Source: Porpolomopsis calyptriformis (Eukaryota; Basidiomycota; Agaricomycetes; Agaricales; Hygrophoraceae). Taken from it: 64,000 bases of DNA. The stretch's first letter is position 1, and the number at the start of each line of letters is the position of its first letter. The position numbers and the translations under genes are program-made. Below are positions 1-11,748 of the stretch, piece by piece. The DNA is taken from positions 1,860,001-1,924,000 of the forward strand of contig OX621171.1 of assembly GCA_951640195.1 (NCBI GenBank), read 5' to 3'. The notes below the pieces were generated by a model. The model had not been told where the DNA came from and ran no database searches. It worked only from the letters and a program-made list of their open reading frames with translations.

Positions 1-1558
1 TCCAGGATATTTCCACAGATGTCTACATCCTCAGATGCCTCGATAAACTCCCCCAGGGAAGAGTGGCTGTGGATGATGCCATCTGACTCCTTCTTGGACC
101 TACCGACTGCACGCAATCTTGCGTCTATACAATATTAAACCACAGTAATCGTAGAGATGGATTTTACGTACCATGCCACTGAACTGGCTGGCTTAATGGA
201 CCCCTTGCTGCCTCGATCTCCTCCTTACAAAACGTCTCCAGACCTTCAAGATGTTGACCCTGTAATATAATGCATCGCTGATTAGCGAGATGGAGTCGCA
301 CGGCTTCATCGATGGCATGAAGTGGTTGGGAAGGTTCTCTTGGTGGGATAACGACATAGTTAGTTTCATCCAAGTCCCAGTTGTTTATCGAATGGGTTGC
401 AGATGAACCATCAGGTGATTTGGCAAGCACCTCAACTAATTTAGCGTCCTTAACAAAGCTTCAGTTAGCTGATCAAGAACGAGCACAAAATGATGGACAG
501 ACTGCATTTTGATAGCCTGGAACGTGAACCCATGGAAGTACGGTTTGCGACCCATTGGCCCATTGAATTAAGGATGCGTCCTGGGGAAAGTTCACTCCCC
601 TCAACGAAGTAAAGTAGTCGTGCTTATTCTGGGTGAGGGGTGCTGATGTTATGCGTTATCTTCTTCTTCATAAGGATGATGCGATGCAAATAACTTCACA
701 TACCAGATATCGTAGCTGGTTGATGTTTTTTTCAACTCGTGGGTTCTTCATCATCAGACAAAGATCGTTTTTGGGGAAGACTAGCGGCGCTCACTACTTG
801 GCCCAGTTCATTGGGATGGTTGATGAATCCGATCGCAATAAGATATTGCAGCGAGTCAGATTTCTCTTGAGCGGCATCGCTTGAAGTGCCAGCCGTCGCT
901 GGAGAGTCTGACCAAGTGTCGGTCGCAAGCATCTCGTTCCCAAATGACACGACCCTGGATATGTGACTCTTCCAATCTTCAGTGAGCGATTTAATATCAG
1001 CTGTTGCACCCAATATTGATAAGATTACTCACCATATTGAGTCGGATTGTCATCTTCATAAGGCAGACGGTTCTCGTTTTTGCAACGATCGGCATAGAGT
1101 TGGCGACCTGTTTGAGAGTGTCCAAATGAATGGTAGACTCTGACGGCCCATTGCTTCACCATCTTCAATCGCAATGATGCTTGAGTGAGCAGTTTACGAT
1201 CCTCAAACCACAACTCATGCTGCACAGCCAAACAGAGGTTCTGGAGGTACTGTTTGATTCGTCCTGCATGTCGTACCTGGTTCTCTGCTTCAAGGCAGCT
1301 GTGGCGATGACTCAGGTCAAGGAAAGCAAGGATAGAGCGGTAATGGATGTGTATTTCGCGAGATCGCAGTGAGTTGTTGTGGTAGAAAAAGAGCTTGAAT
1401 GTTGTTTGGGTCGATAATTCTGAGAAGCGCCAGAAATTGGACGGTTTATTCAAGAGGGTGGATGTCTTGGCTGGCCATAAAGCCTCATCATCAAATAGCT
1501 CTCCTTTGTTGGCTATCGGTTGGGTGGCCATGATAATGAACGTATGTGTGGGGGTCAC
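1..1558 (-). pseudogene. WAVR-FGH/JmjC fusion gene, copy A: partial and carrying a nonsense codon
   Basis: This is the copy A equivalent of the intact gene at 49467-52173. The first exon (about 1558-1033) encodes the WAVR-FGH domain (WAVRVYHSFGHS motif). The second exon starts after a short GT-AG intron (spliced at about 1000) and encodes an acidic stretch ending in DDEEPTS. There a TGA at 732-734 (read on the minus strand) replaces the CGA arginine codon of copy B at 51344-51346. Downstream exons (the stretch around 642-503, and 448-172 with the VIPPREP motif) are still present and open. The catalytic JmjC half would lie left of position 1 and is not visible. The stop arises from a C-to-T change in a CpG. 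The truncated product would keep only the WAVR-FGH domain, so this may be a pseudogene or a short functional isoform. A first methionine at 1558 is possible; one ten codons later fits equally well. Confidence 0.75.
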
Positions 1559-2119
1559 GTGGGTATTTATTCGATTAAAGAGTTTGAAAGCTACAAAGAC
1601 GATATGATTCTATCCAGGACTTGGATTAGATCATGTGCTATAAATGAATGCCGTATTCTCAAGTTTGAGGGTGACAAAGAAGCCCTGACGTTTTCTTTGC
1701 CATTTGATTCATTCCACTACTCCTTCATCTGGTTGAAGGAGTTATAAATATTACGGTGAAAACCATCATCCTCATTATAATTTATTGAAGTGAAGGATAC
1801 AGATTGTGGAGGTGTGAGGTATACCGCTGAGGAAAGGTGGCTACAATGATCTGTAAGTCCCATGGTAACTTGCAGCTGCTGTTCGCATGTAAAAAAACAA
1901 AAAACATCAAGAAACTTTCATTATCATCTTTGTCTTCATCTTTGTCTTCATCTTCCTTTCGAATCGTGGAGGAATGGTAACACTGTTATCGGAGAATTGA
2001 GGCTGCCCCCCCTCTATCTCAGCTTGGATCTTGGATCAGTATCAGCTTGGTAAATTCATCTGAATGAAATGCACCATGGGATCCCACTGGCTGATCATTA
2101 TCAGCTGAAAGATTCATTG
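1559..2119. other. Intergenic: 5' flank of the JmjC fusion gene
   Basis: No supportable gene. It contains a short CTTCATCTTTGT-type microsatellite near 1926-1961, which differs from copy B by two CpG transitions. It lies between the start of the JmjC fusion gene and the 3' end of the WAVR-FGH gene, so it should hold the promoter of the former. Confidence 0.5.
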
Positions 2120-3169
2120 CTAGCTGTGAAATACTAAATGATCACAATGAGTGAATGTGAACCATGTGTGTCTTACAGACCTACCCAAGATCAGCCTCAT
2201 GGGTAGGTGATGATGTATTTACACCGTATCCATGGGAATCTGGGTTGATATTCTTCTCCTGAACATCGTTAGCCCACTGTTGGGCTGTATTTTCATTGAT
2301 GCCAGTAGCAAAGAGAAGCATATAGCATTAGAGCATCCCTAAGCCAAGATGTTGATTTCATTTACTCTCACCGTTAACTCCAAGGAACAAAGCAAGCGCA
2401 CAGGTCACAGAGTGCCCTCTGTCAAACCGGGGAGGTTTCGTGTGTGATTCTAGCTGCTGGAGACATAGCTGGAACCCCCTGCTTAGCCAGTTTGTATGGG
2501 TTTCGAATAAAGTATGCCATTCTATGTAGTTTGAATTGGAAAGCATGATGAGATAAGGGAAGCTTGTGTATGCAGAAGCTGCCTCTTACGGTATAAGGTT
2601 GGGTCTTCATGGGTGTATGGAGTCCACCCATTTGCCTTGCATTTCTGAAGGTACTCCCGTCTGCCGAAGAAAGAGTGGCCAAAAAAGTGATTCATTCTAA
2701 CTGCCCACGGTATTGTCATTTTAGGTTGGAAGCTAGAGCCAAAGCTGCCATGGTTTTGTGATAACTCAACCCAGAGATCAGACCTGAGCCTTTCCAGGTA
2801 ACGTGTGATACGATTTGCACTGGGATGAGGGTTAGCAACATTCGCCCAGTATTCAAGGTCAAGAAGAGCGATCTGAAGTGTGGTCGATAGAGGGAGAGTG
2901 TAGTGTCGATGTTTGTTTCTGCTTTTGCAAAAAGCATGTAAAATGATCTGCTTTTGCTGGTTCAATTTGAGGGTCAAGTCAGGTTGTGTGAAAGGGTGGC
3001 TGATTTCCTCAAAGAGCCAGATGGTGTCGCTTGGTGGAACAGGAGAGCAATCGTTCGACCACCGATTATTATCCGCATCCAAGCATTGAGAAGAACACAT
3101 CATTTGGTTCCAAGGGTAGTTACATTTGGGGGTGGGTGGATAACTGCATGAAAACAAGATAATCAGCAT
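2120..3169 (-). CDS. WAVR-FGH family protein, paralogue 2 (copy A)
   Basis: I do not recognise a named family. The main exon (3143 down to about 2590, 3' splice site at 'catgcag') encodes NRWSND...LPLSTTLQIALLDLEYW...RYLERLRSDLW...PWAVRMNHFFGHSFFGRREYL...HEDPTLY. The same order of motifs occurs in the JmjC fusion gene (WAVRVYHSFGHS) and in the 47.7-kb paralogue (WAVRTMHSFGHS). After a GTAAGAGG...ACATAG intron the reading continues with QWHTLFETHTNWL, which aligns with RWTDIFNKYKK of the 47.7-kb paralogue and so supports that splice. A third exon starting after 'aaatacag' gives AQQWANDVQEKNINPD; the stop at 2120 is my best guess. The N-terminus is unsure: either M at 3169 or an undetected upstream exon. 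The Trp, Arg, Phe-Gly-His and Asp-Pro positions are the conserved core. Function unknown. Confidence 0.6.
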
Positions 3170-3637
3170 AAAATTTATCTAGATGTGGTGAAAAAATAAG
3201 CATTCATTCAATCGCATGCGTATAGCCATTGTGGTGCTGGAAGTAGTTTCGTGTGTGAGTCACAGCTCTTGATCACTACTTAGGCTCCTCACACATCACT
3301 TCATAGCACATCACTTCATAAGTACATAACAGCTAGTTGATATTCACGCATACACAGACAAGATAGCTGGGAGTTAATCAATACAGTATCAAAGCAACTT
3401 GATATGTTATGCGTGACATCACATTTGCATACCAAAATGGGATGGGAGTGGCGCATGTGAACTTGCTAATTTACACCTGCACACAGCTCAACATGTCTAC
3501 ACAGGTTTAGCACAAATCGTATGTAGTAGACTTATATAGTAACTAGCTTGGAATGCAGCAATACAAGTTGATTAATATTTGTGGAAAGTTTGATGCGACA
3601 TGCATGCAGCGTAATAGATGCTAATTCAGTAATTTTA
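3170..3637. other. Intergenic, AT-rich
   Basis: No gene seen. It has a tandem pair of the 14-mer cacatcacttcata near 3292-3320 and is otherwise featureless. It separates the WAVR-FGH gene from the sirtuin gene; both are on the minus strand. Confidence 0.5.
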
Positions 3638-4788
3638 TCAAGACCATAACCTCCATGATGGTCTGTAGTTAAGCTTTCTGTCTCCATAGAGAACCTGAAC
3701 CTGAGTGTGGTTGCTTTCGAGCATTTCACCTGACGCAATCATCTCCTCCATCCTTTTCAATGCCAACCGTGCAAACTCTTCACAGTCCATGTCTATCCAA
3801 GCGTCGAATATACCAGCCCACGTAGCTGTGTTTGTAAAGGTATTATTGAGATATATAACTTGAGGCGATGCTTGTAAACTGGATTTGGGGGAATTTTTTG
3901 CTAAGATTCTAGCGGACTGCTTGATAAAGTCAGTAGTACCCTTCACTTTCAAGCTAGTGCCAACCACAAGGAGAAGATCTAGTTGGCGACTGGGGGTGGT
4001 AGTTAACCCAAGATCATTTTGCTGCACGTTTGCTATTTCTTCTCCTCGAGGATGTGGTTCTCCGTAAAGAATGATATTGGGTCGGAGTCGAGGCACAGTC
4101 GTTCTGCGTTTGCCCTGCTCTACCCTCTTTTCCATATTGATTTGACATTCAGTGCATTCTGGTAGTTGGCCCTCTTTCAAAGAGGGGTAGTATGGTTCGA
4201 GGATAAAAATGGAGGAGCAGCCAGGGCATCGTAGTTCCTCTAGGGATCCATGCAATGGAATGCATCGGGCTGGTCCATCACTGGGGTGAATTTCTGAGGA
4301 CATATGTAACCCAGCCTTGAGCTCCAAACCATCGATATTTTGAGTGTAAACACGGAGTAACACTCCTTGGAGGTCTAGAGCACGAAGGAAATGGTGGAAG
4401 GCAGTGGGTTGTGCGATCGCCGCTTTCTCAGCAAGGGTGGCAATGAGCTGACAATGCAGTGATTGTTGCTTTTGGGTCTAGAACATTAACTTGGTCAACT
4501 AATCCTCACTTGAACATATATTTCTCACTACGAGGGATGAGCTAGTAAGCAGATCAGTCAGGTTGACTCCGGTAAATCCAGATAGTGCGTTGCCAGTATA
4601 TAAGCCGTCTGGTCCTCTAAAACATGGAATACCTGCAGCCATGGATATTCCTGCTCCTAGAGAGTAGGTAAGTATTTGAATGAAACATGATGATGGGTCG
4701 ATTTACCACAGAGCACGACGATTCTCTTTGCTTTCAGTATTCCATCCATTAGATCTGTTGCACTTTGTTTTATAGTGGAGGGGAACAT
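3638..4788 (-). CDS. Sirtuin (SIR2-type NAD-dependent deacylase), copy A
   Basis: Three exons, 4788-4707, 4656-4532 and 4477-3638, join in frame to 348 residues. The product should be an NAD-dependent protein deacetylase or deacylase acting on lysines of histones or other proteins. Visible hallmarks: the Rossmann NAD-binding motif GAGIS at residues 28-32 followed by AAGIPCFRGPDGLY; QNIDG at about 115-119; the catalytic histidine in PLHGS at about 145; the four-cysteine zinc site C153/C156 and C177/C180; NIILYGEPHP; and VVGTSLKV. The usual GIPDFR aspartate is Cys here (PCFRG), which may matter for NAD contact. The start at 4788 is the first ATG in frame with the exon carrying KRIVVLCG. The gene sits between two chromatin-type genes on the same strand. 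Copy B differs by Met to Val just after GIS. Confidence 0.9.
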
Positions 4789-4860
4789 AATAGCTGAGTT
4801 TTTAGCAGTAACACGGTGAAGGATAGTAGGTATTAGATAAGCTAGAAGAATGGTAAGGTA

Positions 4861-6226
4861 TCAAATAAGCAAATCTGAGCTACACCGAGGGCAAGTATAG
4901 TATGTTTGGTCTGTAACGACTAATGGCTCATAAGAGTCTGTGTTATCTATGCCGAATTCTGCCTCAAGCCAGTTTTCCCAGTCAGTGTCTATCATATTTA
5001 ACCGAGACTCCTCAATGAGGTGAGCAGCTATCCATCCAGAGGCTTGGACGACACTGCGTTCCTGTGAAGAAAGCAACTTTCTAGCCTTGTTCACGATCCT
5101 AATATTTCCGGCTGTAAAATAAGTGAGACCTCCCCTAGCTGTGGGTTGGAAAGCAACTTGAAGTATAATTTTTGGGGTGTCGGCAAACTTCTCTATAGCA
5201 TAGAGATTGTTAAGATACTGCTGCTGGGTAATGTTGGCAGGGGTTCCTAGGCAAGTAAGATGGGACCATCTTTTGCAGGACCAGCAGTAGCGTTGTTCCT
5301 CTGTATCGGGGGACCAAAGTGAATAACAGTGAGTTGCGCCACATATTTCTGGCTCGCCCTACCACCCAATAGATTACTACAGGGTATATGTTTAGTTCAA
5401 TGAATGCACCTTCAATGCCTGCCTATGCCCATCCCAGAAGTATCTAATAGAAATTTTAGTATAATAGATGGGTTGGTATTATCGTCAAGCTTACCGCATG
5501 TAATACGCGGTTACTGGAGGTTGATCTTCAATCTGATTTTTAATAATAACAATGTCGATTGTATCTACAGTTTAATTTTCAGTTCAGTTCAGTTCATTCT
5601 TTTATATCTGCTTCTCGATATAATAACCCTCACCTTCCAAGGCTTGCGCATCAATGATATCTGTAGAATCAGAGCCACACAGCTCTTGCTTTCCAAATGT
5701 GTTTATATACCTGTCAAGAGTAAGAAGAACATAGAGTGACAGGAGAAGGAGTAGGTTTTGAGATGCAACCTTTTAGTATCAGCCTTAACATCACTTCTCT
5801 CCAACAACTGCTTGGCTGTATACATCCATGAAACCTTAGCAAGATACTTGTTCTAAAGCACATTGTCAACATTGGGTAGGGTAGCTTGAGCAGGTGTATC
5901 ACCTTAGTAGTTTTTCTTATTTGTAGGATCAAACCTTTCCAGTAGTCGTCCATTATAATATTATTTTCTTCCTTTGCATGGAGGCCAAGGTGACGGATGA
6001 GGCAGCTGTGTTTGAGGGAAATAATCAAATGACTACTATTCAAGCATTATCGATAAACACTTACAAGTCATTCTTAACGAATTTGCAAGGAGAGCCTATA
6101 AAGTTTTGATTCGGAACAAATAGAACAAGGCATAGGTGATATCTCACCATCATTTGGATTAGGAACCTCGAGGTATTCTACGACTTTTGCAGATTTCCAT
6201 TGTTTTTCCTCGGTTGTAGGTGCCAT
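4861..6226 (-). CDS. BAH-PHD chromatin reader protein, copy A
   Basis: Eight exons assemble cleanly (6226-6148, 6095-6065, 6005-5903, 5852-5770, 5710-5634, 5564-5495, 5443-5410, 5358-4861), giving 324 residues. Residues about 25-155 look like a BAH domain: DDYWKGLILQIRK, VSWMYTAKQLLE, TFGKQELCGSDSTDIIDA, TAYYMRYFWDGHRQAL. The C-terminus is a C4HC3 zinc site: C165/C170, C184/C187, H192/C195 and C315/C318. About 120 residues separate HxxC from the last CxxC, so the PHD finger is interrupted by an insertion. BAH and PHD modules bind nucleosomes or modified histone tails, so a chromatin-reader role in the nucleus is expected. It is divergent from the 1662-residue gene with only 129 bp between start codons, suggesting co-expression. 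The start is the first ATG of the chain (APTTEEKQWKSAKVVEYLEV). Confidence 0.85.
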
Positions 6227-6355
6227 AATAATAAATCTACGGACCAATGTTGATTATTCGTATTATATTCCCACAGCTATATATATGTCACGTGAATGTA
6301 GATACACTTTGTCTCGACTATTGCACAAACATAGCTCTCGATCTTAACCTCCAAT
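6227..6355. promoter_or_regulatory. Shared divergent promoter with CCAAT and CACGTG boxes (copy A)
   Basis: The 129 bp between the start codons of the BAH-PHD gene and the 1662-aa gene contain CCAAT at 6244-6248 and the palindrome tcacgtga at 6288-6295, preceded by a TATATATA run. CACGTG is the classic E-box/bHLH site in fungi. That these boxes work here is inference from position. Confidence 0.55.
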
Positions 6356-9300
6356 ATGGCAAACCAGGCAAATGAAGGTGCAGATTATGACAGTGATATA
6401 GATAGGATCATAGCTATGTCCTCACTAGCCAAGGTAAGCCTATCCCTAGTAGTTATGTATCTAATTCGATTCACACAATTAAATCATTACGAGGCTAATA
6501 AAACCATAATAAACCAGGAAGGGGATTCGACTTCTAGTGGTTCAGATGATAGTGATATACGTAATATCCTGAATATGCCTTGTGCAGAGAAGATGCCAAT
6601 GCCAATACCGATGCTAGGAGAAAAACATATGCCTTCCAAAAAACATATATTAATCAACAAAAAGCCAGTATACTCAGTAAGTGTATATCTGTTTTCAAGG
6701 TTAAAGTGCTCACATTATTACAGACAACGTTAATTAGCCTAAATCATCTTAACATCCAGAATTCGGATCAGCAATATATATCGATACCTCCATTGGCTCC
6801 CTTAGGTCCCCAGCCAGGTCCTTCAAGGGTCCAAAACGCAATAAGTAGAAAGGATAATGACGCTGTATGTCTCAATTAACCTATGACAATAATAACTTAC
6901 ATTTATTTATTTTCCAGGTGGCGAAAGCATGGTATGTATTTTAAGAGAAATCATAAGATACTTGCGTATTAATACTGGTTAGGTTTAGTGATTATAGCTC
7001 TCCTTCAGAGCCTTCGGTGGATATTAGAAGGAACAACTCGCGATTTGAAACCAGACACCGGTGAATAAATCTATCATTCAAAATGTTAGGTTAAATACTA
7101 AACTTTTAGAAGCTCAACAAGCCGATCATCGTCGCCAGCTAGCAATAACGGATCAGATTTCATTGGATCCAGTGAAAGTGACAGCGCTCATTCTCATTTA
7201 CTAGCAAAAAATGCCATTCGATTGAATCTACCACGATCTGAGCAAGAGCTTTTTATAGGTATGTTCTTATATTATTGGTGGTGATTAGACTCATTAAGGA
7301 TATTAGACACGAAGCTAGCAGATCCAAGGATATGGGCTTCAGCTTGTCAATCATTGGGATCTGCTAAGCCTGGAAACCACCTGGATCACGCGGTCATAGA
7401 AATTTACCTTTTGAAATCATGGTATATGTCCATTCAACCCCAGATGCCATCTCAGAGATATTCCTACTATCTAGACTTGGAAACGGTGAGCAGGGTAATA
7501 AGAGAAGAAGAAGACATCCTGTCTACCGAAATCCATAAAACTCTCCTTCTTCCACCTCACGTTGCTATCCCGAAAAAGCCTGTGTTATTTTTCCCTCCAC
7601 TATCATGGCAATCTTCTGCAACCCAAAGGCTAGCTTTATTTGATTACCAGCAGGAGAAGGTTCTTGTTTTTAGCCATGGAGCTCCACTCGAAACCAATAT
7701 GTACTCAGATTGGACGGAGTGGAATGGCAACTACTATTGGAGGGCTATTGCTAATGTGTTTGGGTGGATCCTGGGTAGTGAGTTGGATGAGCGAGGTCCC
7801 CAAGTAATCGAACCGAATTGGAATACAGTGAAAATCTCGTTTCTATACAGAAGAAGCATATTCATATACATATTTCAACAGAGTGAGGCCGACACTGGTT
7901 CCTGGATGGCATCGCTTTGCCAAGAAATCTTTGATAATGGTTGGATGTATTCCACAGACATTAACCAACACCCACTTGCACCCAAATTGCAATGTGTTCA
8001 TGCGATGCGAGAGAGAATATTTCTCACTGCGCTTCAAACTGTACAAAAATCATATGACTTCTGGAACAAGACTCAGACCCTGCTTCGGTATTCCATGGAA
8101 CCCAATTCTGAGGTTGTGAATGATATGAAGGCTGGGCTTTTAAAATTCAAGCGTTTCGAGGTAATAGCACTTGCGCTTGCAACTGCTCGTATGAAGTGTG
8201 AGTATTATCTCATTCTGATTACCTGTGATAATCAATCTAAAGAGGCTACCTATATTAATCAACTAGGCCATCTTCTGGATAGTCACGACAAGGATGGCAA
8301 TGCCAGCAATGACGACAACAATCACAATGATGATGACAATGACAATGACAATGATGACAACGATGATGATTCCATTGTAATCAACCTACCACCTCAGCCT
8401 TCCAGAAGGTCTCTACCTGAAATCCAACTTCCAGAGGTTGAGCTAAATGGGAATGGGGGTGAAGAAGCATTAGCAACAAGCGTTGATGAGCGGCCTTTTG
8501 ATGACTACGAATCAGCTATGTTGGTTTGCTCCGAGGATCAAGCTGATATCATTCCAAACACGTGGACCTTTGACACCAATGGAATGCTTGTATTGGGCAA
8601 GCACTGGAGTATCTGGAGGGATAGAGGCTATAGGTTGCAGGCCGATTTTTTCTCTATGTTCAATAACCAGGAACCGGTTCTCCTCAATGACCACCTTCTT
8701 CCACACTGGGATTCAAGTGATCAAGCAAGTGGATGTTTACCATCATCTCCAGTTGCATACCCATCCTCGTTATCTTCTCATTCTTCTGAGGTGCTGAATT
8801 CCCTACCAGCTATGGACAACCCAGATGTGACTGTGATGGGTGCTCAGGATATGTTGGATGAGGCGGGAGGGGTGGAAGGGACATCAGAGAGCCAGGGTGT
8901 GTTTGTAAAAGGTAAAGCACGCAACAACAAATTCATCTACTTCGACTTGGAGAAGGATAGAGTAAACCTGGACGATGAAGAAGTGTCAGTGTCGGTGGAT
9001 ATCGACAGCGTCATATGGGTCACGCATAAACCACAGTTCATTGGTCCAATCAATATTCACCTTCTTCCACTGTTAGACGACAAACCTCCATTCTCTATCA
9101 ACAATCATGTCTATGTCCAGGTTCTACAACCACCTACCACTCGAAATCCTAGGCAGAGGTCTAAAAGGTATCCACTTAGTGCCTTGCCACATACCCATTT
9201 CGGGCAGATGGGTCAAGGATCAGGCCAATTTAACACCTACGTCTTCTTCCCTCGTATGATTAGGAAAGACCCAGGAACGCATAGAATGACTACTCTGATG

Positions 9301-11723
9301 CCAAGGGAGGTACAGGAGTTGTGGTTCTCACAAGTGATCATGCCTGCTCTGCCAGTGGTTTTAGCCAACTACACCGGAATTATGGAGTATCTTCCTACAA
9401 GCGTCAGTAATCTCCAATGGAAAATAGGGACAAGACGTACGACCAAGACCATTCCCCTCACACCTGAAGCATTTTCTTCCATGCGAACCACTCTCTGCGA
9501 CATCATAAATAACCAGCCCGATCTCCTAGGCCGATTCGGGTCCTTTTTCTTTGTTGTAGATGCTCGAGGTATCAAACTGCTCTCTAAGCAGCACCACCCA
9601 ACCGAGAATATATATCAGGCACTCTGTTCGATGATTCCTAACATGGACTGGGATTATATGAAGGACCGATCGCATGGAGAACTCTTGCTTGATCTTGGGA
9701 TTTCATACCATCCTCCTTCTAGGGAGGATCAGGAGCCATTGGTAGGGCTGTGGAGGTTAGATAGGATCGACGACTCGTACGACCTTATGGGGATGAAAAA
9801 AGGAATGACCCATTATACTGCCATGTTTGGAGCTTATGGAGGGAGACAGGCTGAAACCAAGTTGAAGAAAAGTCGGCTTGTACACCTTTGCTTCCGATCC
9901 AGCTACAACCTTTGCTTTGAGGTGGTGCGACTTCCTGGCCAAACGAACTACCTATGTGATGACTGTGATGCAGTCAAGACAAATGACCGATTCATGACTA
10001 GCTGTGATCACTGGAAAAAGCTGTTTCAATCTTCTCAAATCCAGTCATTCGGCGTTAGAGAAGAAGTTAGAGGGAGTGGGTTAGCCATTATAAAGCTTCT
10101 TGATGTAGCATCTGAAAAGGTAAGCAGCGAAATAACTGCAAACTAGAAATGTCTAATGATTGCCAGGCACAAGACTATATGTCGTCTGACCCTATCATTT
10201 GGATCAAGTCGAGCCTCTTTTTCAAGTTGTTGGCAAGAAGGCTAGCAGAGTTTCAAAACATCCAACTACACCTTTCACGAAATCGACCAAGCAACTATGG
10301 GATGATGGCTACGCTTATCATCCACCTGATTAAGCACACCATGGTCACGCCAAGGATAAAGCACACATTCTTGAATGATGTGTTGCGAGACCTTCGTTTC
10401 AGTTCGATAATGTGGAGGTTCGGAATGTTCTTTCTTCACGACCTCAAGTTGAAGAAAGGAGTGCTATCTCTAAGAGAACTACCGGAGGAGGATCCAGCTG
10501 AGGTTATCCAAGCGTATGGACAGTCCTTGAAGAAGCCACAGGCAACTCAAGCCAACCAGCCATATCACCTTATTCAAATGTATCAGCAAGATGCGTGCCC
10601 TTGGGGTCCTGATCCATCTTGGTCAAGAATTCAGAAACTGTTGGAAACCGAGCCAGAGATTTTCCTTAGGGAATGGAGGTTGGATGATGACTGGGAAGCT
10701 CCTGAACTGCTTTACACAAAGCTGTTGTTTGTTGAGTTCACGCATCAGCTGTGGCTAAGTCTGGCAGAGCAGTTTGCATCAGCAGGTGTTTTACCCAAGC
10801 CAACCACAGTTCAGGAAGCAATGGAGACTTGGACGGTACCTGCGATTCAGCATATCATAGGCATTGACCATTGCCGATTCCTTCCTTCGAGCTGTGGCCT
10901 TAAAGGAAAGCTTCCTTTGAGTCACTCCCATGATCTATCATTTTCAGCACATCGGGCAACCTTCTTCCCTGAACAAACTATCCAGATCCCAGAGAATTCA
11001 GTCTGGAAACCATACACCCAGCCTGGAGGATATATCTCCACTTACCACCAATATCTTGTGGATTGGGATATGGATGAAGGTGATCAGCTCTGCCGTGAAT
11101 TGGACAATATATTTGGCCAGTTACAATGCCTTCCTGTAGGTGGCCTATCGAATAAAAAGGGGAAACAAGTCATATGGGGGATGAAATCAGGCAAGATCAA
11201 CTTTATTTCGAATTCAAAGTTCTATCGGATTGAAGAAATTGGGAAAGAGGTGGCTGCGCGTCCACGAACTCAGGTCCTAAAAAGGCCTCATGCTTCAAAG
11301 AATATACTTCAGAGACGACTAGATGAAACCTTGGGGAGATCGATAAAACCACCTATTCGGAGCCGAAAGTCTGCCAAAATCTACCAAAAACGAAAGCCTC
11401 CTGTGAGACAGAAAGCAGACAACAATCCTTCAGGTTCAGAGAGCGGGAAAGAGCAACAGGTTAGGGTTACTCGCTCAAAGGCCAAGGCTGCCCAGAAAGA
11501 CGAGGGAAGAAAGGGGGTGAGTGGTGTGCGGATAACTCGGTCAAGAATGAACGCTGCTAGGAAAGATGCGGAGAGAGAAGATTCAGGTTCAGGAAGACAT
11601 ATAGTAGGTAGATCTCAGTCAAGAGTCAAGGCTGCTAGGGAACGGGCAGATTTAGAGTCTGATTCCGATTCCGATTCATTAGAGTACACAGATGAGCCAG
11701 GATCAGAGCAATCTAGTAGCTAA
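6356..11723 (+). CDS. Unrecognised 1662-residue protein, copy A
   Basis: Eight exons join in frame: 6356-6433, 6518-6676, 6724-6864, 6918-6931 (a 14-nt microexon), 6983-7060, 7110-7258, 7307-10119 and 10167-11723. The last intron (10120-10166, 47 nt) hides a TAG, so the two long reading frames here are one gene. I do not recognise a catalytic family. Visible parts are a low-complexity Ser/Asp-rich N-terminus; a central Asp/Asn run at about 530-560; a conserved-looking core with WNGNYYWRAIANVFGW; FGAYGGRQAE; and a cysteine cluster NYLCDDCDAVKTNDRFMTSC near 1090-1130. After the last intron come further globular sequence and a basic tail (about 1575-1640) with three imperfect repeats, TRSKAKAAQKDE, TRSRMNAARKDAE and RSQSRVKAARERAD. 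An acidic Ser/Asp end follows. The tail suggests nuclear targeting or DNA binding. The family seems to be shared by other Agaricomycetes (from memory, untested). It could be a transposon-encoded protein. Confidence 0.85.
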
Positions 11724-11748
11724 TGTATCAATTTGAAGATTATATATT

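Noticed and set aside
10149..11723. Separate 524-codon gene after the 930-codon frame
   Set aside because: A 47-nt GT-AG intron at 10120-10166 joins both frames in phase, and the ATG at 10149 lies inside that intron.
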